Below, piece by piece: positions 31,791 through 42,155 of a stretch of 64,000 bases of DNA; within the stretch, counting starts at the first letter, position 1; each line of letters starts with the position of its first letter. The position numbers and the translations under genes are program-made. The stretch is from Strongyloides papillosus (Eukaryota > Nematoda > Chromadorea > Rhabditida > Strongyloididae). The stretch spans positions 186,001 to 250,000 of the forward strand of contig SRSI01000031.1 of the NCBI GenBank assembly GCA_005656395.1, written 5' to 3'. A model generated the notes under the pieces. That model ran no database searches and was not told where the DNA came from. It worked only from the letters and a program-made list of their open reading frames with translations.

Positions 31791-33321
31791 TTAATTTTCA
31801 GAACTAGAAGTTGATCCATAATTATCATACGCGAAGTGAACTTTTCTCATCTTTTTTTTAATTGTTTCATAAACTTGACTTGGGGTTTTCCCTTTAGTTT
31901 CTGGTAAGTATTTCAATAAAACATAGAACAAAAGGCAACTAATTAATAGCATTATTATAGGTAAAGCCATACCAAACATTCTTGTTGCTGTAGGGTAGAT
32001 AAAATTAATTAAAATGACAATAAATATTGATATTAAAAGTGTTATCTACAAATAAATAATTCCTTTTGTTGTATTTTATTTTAACTTACATTGTTGATAA
32101 GAGCTTTTAATGCTTGTGGACTCATATCAGCTAATAGTAAAGTGTGCAATGTTAATAATCCAAACATTTTTGCTGACTCTCCAAAATAAAATGCTAGTAT
32201 TGATAAATATTTTCCTATTCTATCTATTCTAGTAAAGTTTGATAATATAAATAATATCCACTCGAGTATTGAAAGAAAACATATTATTTTTAGCAATTTT
32301 TTTCTTCCAATTCTATCAATTAATAATGGTGAAATTACCAAAAACGGTAGGGCAAATAAATTTATGAGTATTATTGAATTAGATGCTTCTATCGGTTTGA
32401 ACTTATGTTCAATTAAAATTGATGTTAAGTAAACTGTTTTAATATTAAAAAATGTAAAAACTGGTACCATTGAAGCACCAAATAATAATAAGAATATTCT
32501 TTTAATTGTTGGTGTTTCAAAACATTTGGAAATGGAAGGATTCTTAGAAGTGCACAAAGATTTCTCTTCAGAGAAGTCTTCCTCAATTTCTGAAAAGTTT
32601 GCATTTCTTCCATGATAAAATCTTAATGAACTTCTTGATCTTTCTCTATCATTAAGTGTAATAAATAGATGTTTTGGTGATTCTGGAAAGAATAATGATA
32701 TAGAAATATGTATCACAGCTAATAAGACAGAGATTAGTGGAAAAATATACCATAAATGTACATTCCCAATGAAAATAGGTAATGCTAGTAATGTACCAAT
32801 GAATGTAATAAGATAACCACCAGAGCTATAACAAAAGATTGCAAAACCTAAACAAAAATTATACTTTGTAAAGAAAATTAGATAAATAATAATATACCTG
32901 AATAATCTTTTGGTAAACTTTCTGACAAATATATGAATACAATAGTTTTTAATGCCATTGATATTCCAGTAAAAATATTACCAATAATAAATAGAGGAAA
33001 TATTTCGTATACTTTTGATAATATCATAAAAACACCACCAATAATTGTAAATCCGTTTCGAAATAAAATAGCAGATAGTTTTCTACCGAATTTATTTGCA
33101 ATATATGTGGAAAATAGTGCTCCAATAAACATTCCTATAAATATTGAACATCCATTGATAGAATAAAGTAAATCATTTAAAGTTGTTGAATATTTTTTCA
33201 TAGAGTTTCTAAATGTTTCTTTGATAGGAACAGTTAATAAATTGTAAGTAGTTAATTGCAAATCAGCATGAGAACCGAAGATGGCATGAATAAGTGTTAC
33301 AAAACGTAACTTAAAATGCAT
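31791..33321 (-). CDS. GLUT/SLC2-type MFS transporter
   Basis: Three exons: 32898-33321, 32090-32847 and 31791-32045, introns of 50 and 44 nt, giving 478 aa with about twelve membrane spans. Start is the ATG at 33321; the longer frame upstream begins only with TTG. Sugar-porter landmarks occur in order: NKFGRK (76-81) in the loop after TM2, YLSESLP (131-137) after TM4, PESPK (196-200) after TM6, DRIGRKK in the loop after TM8, and PETKGKTP (442-449) after TM12. Total length matches animal GLUTs. The QQxSG motif expected in TM7 is replaced (region ASMVPVFTFFNIKTVYLTS), so the substrate may not be glucose. Plasma-membrane facilitative transport is inferred from the family. Confidence 0.88.
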
Positions 33322-33535
33322 TATCTTTCTTATACTGATTTTTATCAAATGATTATAATATTTAAAAAATAATCTTCCAAAAATAAAGACTTGTTATTAT
33401 GAATCACATACATAGGTAAAATATTTCTTATCACTTGATCATAGTGCAAGAATAGTGTTATAATAGTTAAATATCATGAGTACATCATTTTTGCAAGATT
33501 ATCAATACTGAAAACAACGATGAAAAAAAGATATT

Positions 33536-33994
33536 TTACAATGATTTCCATATACAAATAGCTATATCAATTCCACAAAACATGTATAGTAAACTTTTAG
33601 GATCATATGCAATTTGTAGTCCAAAATTTTCACCAACAATAATATTCCATTCACCACCAAATTTTTTCATCAACCTAACATGAAGATCTTTAGCAATTTT
33701 TTTATAATTTTTTTTATATCTTTCACATGATACCATAGCAAGATATACAGCTTCCATTCTAATTTCTGGAGGCATATTGCAATCCTAATAAAAAAAACGT
33801 ACAAAAAAATATAAATTGACATATTTGTAACTTACTTGAATAAGTGGATGAGTAAATGCTCTACCCATATTTGATAAGGAAGTTGTTTGAAAATGAACTC
33901 TTGAAGTATTTTTTCCTATAATACTATCATCTATATCCGTTGTTGACAAAGATTTTGCCATTGGTGGTGGAGTTAACATTCGAACATTGTTCAT
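33536..33994 (-). CDS. LC8-like dynein light chain
   Basis: Exon 1 33836-33994 and exon 2 33536-33784, 51-nt intron, phase 0, giving 135 aa. The C-terminal ~85 residues are the dynein light chain type 1 domain: MPPEIRMEAVYLAMVSCERY, KKIAKDLHVRLMKKFGGEW, then NIIVGENFGLQIAYD (LC8 has IVGRNFGSYVTHE) and a final strand pair ending IWKS. LC8 proteins are about 89 aa; here a ~50-residue Ser/Thr-rich N-terminal extension (MLTPPPMAKSLSTTD) precedes the domain. The divergent groove (Leu-Gln-Ile for Ser-Tyr-Val) suggests a specialised paralogue, not canonical DLC-1. Role in dynein or as a dimerising hub is from family knowledge. Confidence 0.88.
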
Positions 33995-36682
33995 TTTGTT
34001 CCTCCTTTTTTTAAAAATAAGACAATATTTATTTAAATGTATTGTAGTGACTTTTTATCAATAATATGACACTAAAATATTATATTTATTTAAAAATTTA
34101 ACACAAAAAATTTTTAAAATCCTTTTATAAAATAAGAAATATAAAGATAAAAAGTCAAAAATATATTTAGATATGTATTGATGTGATAATTTGGATATAT
34201 AAAAGTACCAGTGGTAACGTCAAGTATAGTGAAACATTGATAATGCTTTATTTGTCCCATTGAAAATGAATCGTTTACAAGTTAGTATCTTGGGAATTGG
34301 ATATAAAAGTTATGGTGAGAAAAAATTTTTCTTTGATTTAATGCCTTCTCAATGATAAGGATATTTTTTTAAGATTTATTTATATGTTTGTAAACAGATA
34401 AAAGTTTAAACATCAAAATAGTAACTGTCAAATTTGATTGACTAATATGGAATTATGTTTAACTGATGAAATTTCAATTTAAAAAGAAATTGGTACAATA
34501 TTTTTTTTTAAAATTTACATTTTTTAAAAATTCATTATCTCAAATAAATATAATAATATAGCAAGTACTTCATATGTTTATTAATTTTTAAAAGAATGAT
34601 AGGACGAAATCATAAATATTTAAATAAAATGAGAATTTAAAATGAACTTTATTTGGTATGTATGATCAATTGTTATTTATTGATAACATTATTAGTACTT
34701 TTTAGTTAAGTGAGAAAAATAAATGTTTAATGTTATAATGACAAACAACTAAAAAGTAAAATAATTTTTTTCATTAATGTTGGACAAATTAAAATCGAAA
34801 GTATTCACTTTTATATTTTATTATTGCAAAACTATGATGTTTAATATTAAAATATTATGATGAAGATTTAAAAAAAATTATATTGATAAACCATCAATTT
34901 TTACTGTCAAAAATATTACTATCTCTGTTTCCAAAGAGAAAAATTAAAATCTTTTATAATATATAATACCTTATATTAATATATTTTAAGAATTTTACAA
35001 AACGTCAATAAAAACACACTTTAAATTAATTGCAGCATGTTCCTTTTTACAAGGCAAGAAAATTTTCGAATTAAACAAGTACACGTTCAAAGTGTAAGCT
35101 AAATGTATAATTTATATCCATTAGATTATTATAAATATTTTTTTTATCTATGTTTTTAATTTTCATCTAAATAAAGTAAAAAAATTATGAAATATAAGAA
35201 ATGACCTCATTAAAATACATTCAGAATTCTTTATATAGTTTGTTTTTTAAAAATTAATGAATTTTCTTATTCCTAAATATGTTTGATTTTTAACTCTAAG
35301 AAATTGTTTAATAACAATAATATTAATTTATGAATTTAAAACTATTACAACCTACAAATTTCTATTTATGAAAAAATTTTTATATCTCATATATTTTTAA
35401 ACTTTTTGCTAATAACAATTTCAAAAAATAATTAATTTCCTTTTACTTATCACTAGAGAGATAAACATTCCATGTATTTGATAATTTTTCAACTTATACA
35501 TAATAAAAAGTTTAAAAAATTCTCTTTTTTATGAAATCCTAAAATTTTTCTATTAATCTTTTATTACTATGTAAGATACATTTGTATTATTAATTACTTT
35601 GAGAAGTTTTACTATAAATAATAAACTGTAAAAATATTTTTTGTTTATTATATATATAGAGTATTTTATTAATATTTTAGCGTTCTTATCTAATTTTGTC
35701 ATGTTGATATATAAGATATATAATATAGCTATCAAAAAAACAAGTGCAGATAAAGGATATTGTAAAAAATATTTATATAATATTATTTATTTTAATATAA
35801 TTTTACCAAATTCAAACATTTTATCAAAATAGATATTACTATTTTTTGTTTAATTTATCTCTTTCTTTAAAATGATAAGGTACTCATGCCTAATATTATA
35901 AACCGAAATTTGAAACTAAAAATGCTTAAAATTTAATGACTTTTCACCTAATAGCCTATTTTGATATTGAAGTATATTTGAGGTAAACAATTGTTTCATT
36001 ATTATTATATGTTTAATAAATACCTTAAATTTTCTGATGTTAAATTTTGTTTACATTTTTTATTTAAACGTATACGCTAATTTTATTTGATAAAAAGTAT
36101 TGGTGATTTCTTAAATACCAAGCTTTATATACAAATTTATATAAAAAAAATATATTTTTTTTGCAATAAACCGGAAATAGTTTCAATTTTTTTTTAAATA
36201 TTTAACCATGATATTGTTATTTAGGTTGAAAGTATGATAAACATTAACAAAATTTCTAATACTAATAACAAATTACATATTTTTATGCCAGATTATTTTT
36301 CATTCCATTTTTAAAATTTGACAATATAAATTTGTAACCATAGATATGTAATTTTAAATTGATTTGAGGATTTATAAATTTATAATCACTTGTTTTATGC
36401 ATCTTTTATTAGAAATTGGTAATATTTTACGATTTCTAAGTATTCCATTAAAAGACTACAAAATGATACATAATTTTTTCTAAAAATAAGTTACACCTTA
36501 ATATTCATCAATCGTGATATATATTATACTTTATATTCACAAAATTTCATACTTAATATCTGTTTTAGACATTTACTTCCTTTTTAGATATTTTTATCTA
36601 AATGTTTCTAAATATATTATTATAAAATAATATTTTGACACTAAATACACAAATTATATTTCTATTAAAAAAATAATTCAAA
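33995..36682. other. Intergenic, 2.7 kb
   Basis: AT-rich DNA between the divergent dynein light chain (-) and globin (+) genes. Short overlapping frames at 35553-35832 on both strands are Ile/Tyr/Lys-rich and not credible. No repeats or RNA genes recognised. Confidence 0.6.
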
Positions 36683-37684
36683 ATGATGCGTATAATGGAA
36701 GCAATTCAGCGTAAAAAGCTGATTCAAATGCTGAATGTTGAGTATGCACAAGATTTGGAAAATGAAGCGGCTCATTCATTTGCTGAATCTAGAAAATTAA
36801 GCAATATGGGTTCAATAAATAAATCTTCGTGTTCATTTAAAGGATCAAACATAGATGGCGAATCATTATTGTCTCCATATCTTTCACCAATTCATCCAAC
36901 ATTTGATCCTATTAAGGATAAAAACAAAATTGAATTGATTCAATTTACAGATTCACTAGAAAGAAAATTAAGTGATCTGCAAAAAAAAGCATTAAAAATT
37001 ACATGGAAAAGATTAAGTGAAGCTCCAAGAACATCCAGTAAAGGAATGTTATTTATCATGCAAAGAGTTTTTGACTTATTGATTGAGAGAAACTCAGAAA
37101 TATCTACTGTTTTCTATAGATGTGCTTTTTTAAGTTGCTTAGAAGATCGTAAAAAAATTGTTACTTCACTAAATAAGAATACTGACACTAAAAAATGTCC
37201 TTATAAATTAAAAACTATAGCAACAATAAGAGATCATGCTAATATATTATTAGATTTTGTGAATAGTGTCATATGCTTGATGTTCGATATTCCATATCAA
37301 GAATCAACATATATAGGATTATCATCTCTTGGATGTACGCATTCTCAATTAATGCCATTAGGTTTTCAGCAACAATGGTTTCACCATTTAGGTGAATGCT
37401 TTGCAGAAGTAATGTTTTCACAGGAATGCGTTCGTGCATTCCCACATGCTGCAAGTGCATGGAGTTTATTTGCTGTGACATTCACAGATAAGCTATATGT
37501 AGAATCAAGATGGCGTAAAAACAAACCTAAAACAAAACTTCCTACTAGTTATTCTCTTAGTGTTATGCCTTCACCATCTGATGATGTAATAGTTGATAAG
37601 AATAAAAAATATAGTGTACCGGCAAAAGCAAGAGTAAACTACAGACATCAATTTCCAGAAGAAAAGAATTTTAATAAAAAATGA
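36683..37684 (+). CDS. Nematode globin (GLB family)
   Basis: Single exon, 333 aa, ATG pair at 36683. Residues about 95-255 form one globin fold: helix A LSDLQKKALKITWKRLSEA, helix B/C around MQRVFDLLIERNSEISTVFY, helix E with RDHANILLDFV (His185 as candidate E7), helix F with SLGCTHSQLMPLGF (His220 as candidate proximal F8), and helix G/H PLGFQQQWFHHLGECFAEVM, SAWSLFAVTFTDKLYV. N- and C-terminal extensions of about 90 and 70 residues are polar and likely disordered. C. elegans has a large set of such extended, mostly neuronal globins; the exact orthologue cannot be named by eye. Presence of both heme-pocket histidines supports heme binding. Confidence 0.85.
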   Translation: MMRIMEAIQRKKLIQMLNVEYAQDLENEAAHSFAESRKLSNMGSINKSSCSFKGSNIDGESLLSPYLSPIHPTFDPIKDKNKIELIQFTDSLERKLSDLQKKALKITWKRLSEAPRTSSKGMLFIMQRVFDLLIERNSEISTVFYRCAFLSCLEDRKKIVTSLNKNTDTKKCPYKLKTIATIRDHANILLDFVNSVICLMFDIPYQESTYIGLSSLGCTHSQLMPLGFQQQWFHHLGECFAEVMFSQECVRAFPHAASAWSLFAVTFTDKLYVESRWRKNKPKTKLPTSYSLSVMPSPSDDVIVDKNKKYSVPAKARVNYRHQFPEEKNFNKK

Positions 37685-37891
37685 CAATAAATCATAGTTC
37701 TATTTTTCATCTATTTATTTAACAATAATTACTTATAAAATAACAGATATTTTTATTTTTCAAAATAATGCCAAATTATTGTTTATAATTAAACAAGCAT
37801 ATTTATTTTTGGTAAGCACAAAAAAGATATAAAATTCTTAATAATAAATTAAAATTAAATAATTAATTATATATTGACTTATGTTTTTAAA

Positions 37892-38719
37892 TTAATAAAA
37901 AAATTTACTAACTAAAGTTTCTTTGATATGGTGAATAAAAATATATATTCTAAATATGATTCCTCTCTCCTCTTTGATGACCAATGGAACTTTTGTTGAG
38001 GTCTGATTTTGAGAATTTCGTATACGAGGATTTCTTGTTTCTATTTTTAATTCTTCGGATTTTGTTTGATTTTCCTCTTTATTTGTCGAAGAATTATCGC
38101 TTTTTGTTGTTGTTGGATTGTCAGTTGTTTGTTTGATAATTGGAGTAGTCTGACTATTTATATCTTCTGTAGATTGTTCATTCTTAGTAGTAGTTAATAA
38201 TTCGCCTTCATCTGTAATTAAAAATGTTTCATTTCCATTTATCGATAAATAGCTATCTTCTTCGGTTGTTTCATATTTATAATGTGTACTTGTTTCAACT
38301 TCTGAAGTCAATTTATCAGTTGTTTCTTTATTTGTTGTTTCTTCTACAACTGGTTGTGTACTAGTCTTATTTTCATTCACAACTACAATGATATCATCAA
38401 TTGTTGTTGTTTTTTCCTTATCTTCAACTATTATTTCAGTAGATATAATTTCATCTATTTTTTCTGTCTCTTTTTGAGTAGGTACAAAAGATGTTTCTGT
38501 ACTCTCCTGCTTGTTAATATACAGTGTCGAAAGGTAATTGTCATCTGTTGTAAATAATTTATCATCATCAACTGTAGTTTGAATTGACGTTGATTCAGTT
38601 GTCAGACAAGGACAATAACATTCCGATTTATCATTTTTTAAGTGGTCTGGCGAACATTTAACAAAACTATATAAAAATATAATATATAAATAAATTAAGT
38701 GTATAAAATAAGCTTTCAT
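37892..38719 (-). CDS. Secreted Thr/Ser-rich mucin-like protein 1
   Basis: 275 aa from the ATG at 38719 (the longer frame starts with TTG). Signal peptide residues 1-22 (MKAYFIHLIYLYIIFLYS, FVKC). Then a short Cys segment (SECYCPC), and about 200 residues rich in Thr, Ser, Glu and Asp with TTE/TTT repeats typical of O-glycosylated, acidic mucin-like stalks. The last 30 residues (VIKEERGIIFRIYIFIHH) lack a membrane tail, so it is probably secreted. No family domain. It shares strand and character with the mucin-like gene at 40704, in a local run of minus-strand secretory genes. Confidence 0.72.
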   Translation of the reverse strand: MKAYFIHLIYLYIIFLYSFVKCSPDHLKNDKSECYCPCLTTESTSIQTTVDDDKLFTTDDNYLSTLYINKQESTETSFVPTQKETEKIDEIISTEIIVEDKEKTTTIDDIIVVVNENKTSTQPVVEETTNKETTDKLTSEVETSTHYKYETTEEDSYLSINGNETFLITDEGELLTTTKNEQSTEDINSQTTPIIKQTTDNPTTTKSDNSSTNKEENQTKSEELKIETRNPRIRNSQNQTSTKVPLVIKEERGIIFRIYIFIHHIKETLVSKFFY

Positions 38720-39071
38720 GCTATCAAGCAAAATGTTTTATTAAAATAGCAATAGTTGAATATTCCATGGCTTTTATAAACTACATCTACTTATAAAGAT
38801 AATAAATTTCTTATATCTTTCTTGATTCATAGAAGAATAATCAAACAATTATTCACTAAATATTTTAAAACTAAGCAAAAGCCCCATTTGGCTAATATGA
38901 TTCAAAGGATTTAGGATTACAATCGTTATTCATAATATCTAAAATCTGCACGAAAATATACAGCTTTGCCTATACAAATAATACATCGTTTGTAAAATAG
39001 AAAATCTCTAAAATATTCATCTTAAAAAAATGGTTTATTAAATTATTAAAAAAACAACAATAGCATCAACA
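38720..39071. other. Intergenic spacer
   Basis: 352 bases between two minus-strand genes, serving as upstream region of mucin-like gene 1 and 3' region of the small membrane protein gene. No feature recognised. Confidence 0.6.
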
Positions 39072-39293
39072 TTAAACTTTATAGAAAAAATCCTCTTGTT
39101 GATTGTTTTCTACTCCATGTTCAGAAATAATCATCCTATGTTTCACATGATATTTTCTCTTTCTTCTATTTCTCATTTTAGAGCAAACATAGCAACTCCA
39201 CACAGCAAGGCCAATTGAAGAAATTACCAAAACACCATATAAAAAATAGGTTAGGTATAGTAAAAAATCTCTCAAAAAATAATAACTGTCCAT
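39072..39293 (-). CDS. Small single-pass membrane protein (73 aa)
   Basis: ATG at 39293. One hydrophobic helix (TYFLYGVLVISSIGLAVWSC) followed directly by a basic stretch (KMRNRRKRKYHVKHR), which by the positive-inside rule places the C-terminus in the cytosol; the tail ends ENNQQEDFFYKV. Base composition is clearly higher in GC than flanking DNA and codons look used. No family recognised. A donor-like GTAAGT upstream (near 39350) could reflect a 5' UTR intron. Confidence 0.55.
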   Translation of the reverse strand: MDSYYFLRDFLLYLTYFLYGVLVISSIGLAVWSCYVCSKMRNRRKRKYHVKHRMIISEHGVENNQQEDFFYKV

Positions 39294-40703
39294 AGAAAAG
39301 TATGTTTAATAGTTTGGAAAGAAGAAATCTTTTTGCTTTAATAGTGCCCTACTTACTATGTTTGATTGTCAAAAAATATACAACTCAATATGATTACAAT
39401 GTTATAGTCTAGATGGCAGTATTTCAATTGAAAAACAGTTCTCTACACCTAAATACTATATATCTTGTTCCAACTGAGAGTTTAAAATTATAATTGTTAG
39501 AAGGAACATTTGAATTAATGGTACAAAGATTTCAGATGAAAGATTATTTAATATTTTTAGAAAAAAGTGTTAATGAAGTGATTCAAGAGGAAAGGACAAT
39601 TAAACTTTTGTGAAATAAGATTTCCATCATCATTAATTCATCATTTAACTATTAAGAAAATGTTTAAGAATTCACTAACAGTTTGAATTTATTTTCATAC
39701 CAAATTGTTTACTGCATAAAAAAATTACAGAGGAGAGAAAAAAACAACACTAATGGGTATTAATTATTAAGGAAAATTATAGTCTAACTAATTTAGTTGT
39801 AAATAAATCGATTGTTTAAGCAAAAAGTGGTTTTGTAAAAAAGGAACTTATTCGATCATGACAAAGTTGTCAACGTTGTTAATTTTGACAAATGTAATGC
39901 AATATCAAAAATGCATTGTTTTTTAGTCAATGCTTTAATGCCCAAAAGCTGATGAATAATGATGATAACTGTTCTGTTGACATTTGGATATTTATATAAC
40001 TTTTAATCATCCAGCTATATATCCAAATTTCAATAATTTTCTTTAAATTTTTAATGTAGAAAGAATATTGCAAATCATATAGTAGAAGGTAAACATTCTG
40101 GTTAAATATATAAAAAATTTTTGTTGGTGATTTTTTATGATGACTTTTTTTTGTATTAGATTATTTAATTCAAATATATGTTAACTTAACAAAAGTTTTT
40201 TCTAATACGTTCAGTATATTCACTAACTTAAACAAGAATAAATTCTACGTAGTATCAGTGATTTTACAATATTTGGCCATTGTTACAAATGCTTTAAAGT
40301 TAGATGTGACACAATGAATTGAATTTTTGTAGTTAAGAAAAGCAATTAGAGAATATAAAACACCGAAGAAAGTCCATGTAACTACATTTTGTTTCATGAA
40401 TGTAATTTGAGACAACTAGAAAGATAATGAAAAGTCCACAAATTTGAGGAACATCCATTATGCAAAATGTTCCATCTAGCACATATCCAAATAAAAAATA
40501 TCATCGCTACCTCGTTATATATTGATCTACAAGGAAATGTCACCAAAAAGGCACTAATGCACCAGAATAACATCTAGTATTTCACAATCGCAAACAATTA
40601 CATCGCCTCAAAATATCACCAAATAAAGACTAAAACAAAAGGGATAATTGTCAGATAAAATTTTATTCAAAATAACATTTTTCAAATTTCTAGTATTCTA
40701 CAA
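39294..40703. other. Intergenic, 1.4 kb
   Basis: No credible ORF. A mildly GC-richer part (40360-40620) lies just past the 3' end of mucin-like gene 2 and has no long frame; it could be 3' UTR or an unannotated noncoding element. Confidence 0.5.
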
Positions 40704-41249
40704 TTAAAATAAAAATATAAGGGAATATGAAAAAATAGAAATCAATAGAGCTTTAAGTTGGAGGTTATTGACACTTCCAGCTGATGGTTCTGGAGTTGGA
40801 GATGGTGTTGGCTCCGTTCCTCCTGGAGATGTTGATCTCTTTTGTGGAGTAGTAGTAGTTTCAATTGGGGCAACGGTGGTAGCAGTAGAACTCTCAGCTG
40901 CGGTTGTCTCTCCAGTAGCAGTAGTTACGGCGGCAGCTGCAGTTGACGATCCAGCAGTAGTGGTTGCTTCCGTGGTTGTAGTAGTAGTTGGGGCTTCAGT
41001 TGTTGTTGTAGTTGTTTCTTCAGCAGCTTTAGTAGTAGTTGTGGTTGCTTCCGTGCTGGTTACAGTTGTAGCGTCAACAGTAGTAGCATCATTACTTGTC
41101 GCATTATTGTTGTCTGTGTCAGCTCTCAACGATGGTAAGCTTTCGTCCTTTGGTTCAAGCTGTTTTTCTGATCCAACAGAACGTACACTCTTGCAGGAAA
41201 CCAAAGCCAATAAAGAAACAAGGAATACCAAAACGACGGAAAATTTCAT
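40704..41249 (-). CDS. Secreted Thr-rich mucin-like protein 2, GPI-tail
   Basis: 181 aa. Signal peptide at residues 1-19 (MKFSVVLVFLVSLLALVSC). After a short charged segment comes a Thr/Ala tract of about 80 residues made of TTT, TTE and TEA repeats, then a Pro/Ser/Thr part (SPGGTEPTPSPTPEPSAGS) and a C-terminal hydrophobic tail (LKALLISIFSYSLIFLF) fitting a GPI-anchor signal. GC content is far above the local average, as expected from Thr/Ala codons and probably high expression. The plus-strand 168-codon frame over it is its shadow. A TATA-like TTTTATA (41334-41340) sits about 90 bases upstream. Likely surface-coat or intestinal mucin; no named family. Confidence 0.82.
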   Translation of the reverse strand: MKFSVVLVFLVSLLALVSCKSVRSVGSEKQLEPKDESLPSLRADTDNNNATSNDATTVDATTVTSTEATTTTTKAAEETTTTTTEAPTTTTTTEATTTAGSSTAAAAVTTATGETTAAESSTATTVAPIETTTTPQKRSTSPGGTEPTPSPTPEPSAGSVNNLQLKALLISIFSYSLIFLF

Positions 41250-41333
41250 TGTTGAAGATTTGAAAACCGGTTAGTTACTGGGTCGATTTGTTAGTAGAAA
41301 TAATAAAAAAAACAATTACACTCCAACGAGAAG

Positions 41334-41545
41334 TATAAAATATGTCGTGTAATCAAAAAAACAAATTATTTATAGACAAATAAAAGTTTGATGATTTGAT
41401 GTGTAACACAACTAAACGTTTGATGAGAGGTACAAGTACAATTAATAGTCCCAAAAAATGATGATAACAAGAGTAGATTTATCTATAAATAGGCACGCGT
41501 TATCAAGACTCATCTATTTGCATAATAATCTTTTTATCCTTATCC
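41334..41545 (-). promoter_or_regulatory. Candidate promoter: TATA, MEF2-like, GATA cluster
   Basis: Upstream of mucin-like gene 2: TATA-like box at 41334-41340, a palindromic CTATAAATAG (41483-41492, fits YTAWWWWTAR), and five GATA cores within 84 bases (TGATAA 41462; TTATCT 41479; TTATCA 41500; tandem TTATCC 41534 and 41540). GATA clusters mark intestinal genes in nematodes, but TGATAA also occurs by chance in AT-rich DNA. Confidence 0.4.
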
Positions 41546-41845
41546 ATGAAGGAATTTGTTTGCTTTCCCCTTCCCCATGTAGATGGATTTCAATATTTCA
41601 TTTATTTTTCATTTGAATACACAGAAATTAAAGCAATCAAAATATTATAACGTAAAAGGAATTATAAAATTATTTTTATTGTTTACTTTTATCTTTAAAA
41701 ATAATGACTAATTTTTTAAATAGCACCAGGTTGTTTTGATTTTCAATTGATATTGAGGTAGTCATAGTTGAAGAATTGTTTTTTATTTTTTTTTTGAGAT
41801 CGCATTTTTTTAATGGTGAAAAATGAAAATGATTTACATTCGTTT

Positions 41846-42155
41846 TTAATGTTTCGGCAATAATACCTGTTAAATGTTATGTGTTCGTTTTTTGCCTTTT
41901 TTAAATTGTAATCATGCTTACAAATATTCTTTCGTTATTTGATAAGAAAGCACCTGCATATCTACGTACTGGGGTTATGTCAACATCATCCTCATCTGGT
42001 GTTGTATCATTTGGCAGTTCATCTAACTTCTTCGTGTAGAATCTACAAGGTAATAGGAATTTTTGTTTCAGTATTTATTTTGTAACTTACCCATATGTGG
42101 TAGTTAGAATTATAAGCAGTAAAAGAGATATTAATTTAAAGCGTGGTACAATCAT
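41846..42155 (-). CDS. Candidate three-exon secreted peptide (68 aa)
   Basis: Exons 42091-42155, 41922-42042 and 41846-41866, joined by introns GTAAGT...CTTGTAG (48 nt) and GTAAGC...TTTAACAG (55 nt), in frame to a TAA. Signal peptide MIVPRFKLISLLLLIILTTT; then YGFYT, a KK pair, an acidic spacer LDELPNDTTPDEDDVDITPV, an RR pair and a 19-residue end YAGAFLSNNERIFVLLPKH. The layout (signal, acidic spacer, dibasic site, terminal peptide) is that of a peptide-hormone precursor with one product, though it lacks a C-terminal Gly for amidation. Without the last splice it would end ...FVSMITI. Too short and split for ORF callers. No family recognised. Confidence 0.55.

Noticed and set aside
40768..41274. 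168-codon plus-strand Val/Ser-rich frame
   Set aside because: Exact antisense shadow of the Thr-rich mucin gene (ACN codons read backwards as Val/Ser); no signal or domain.
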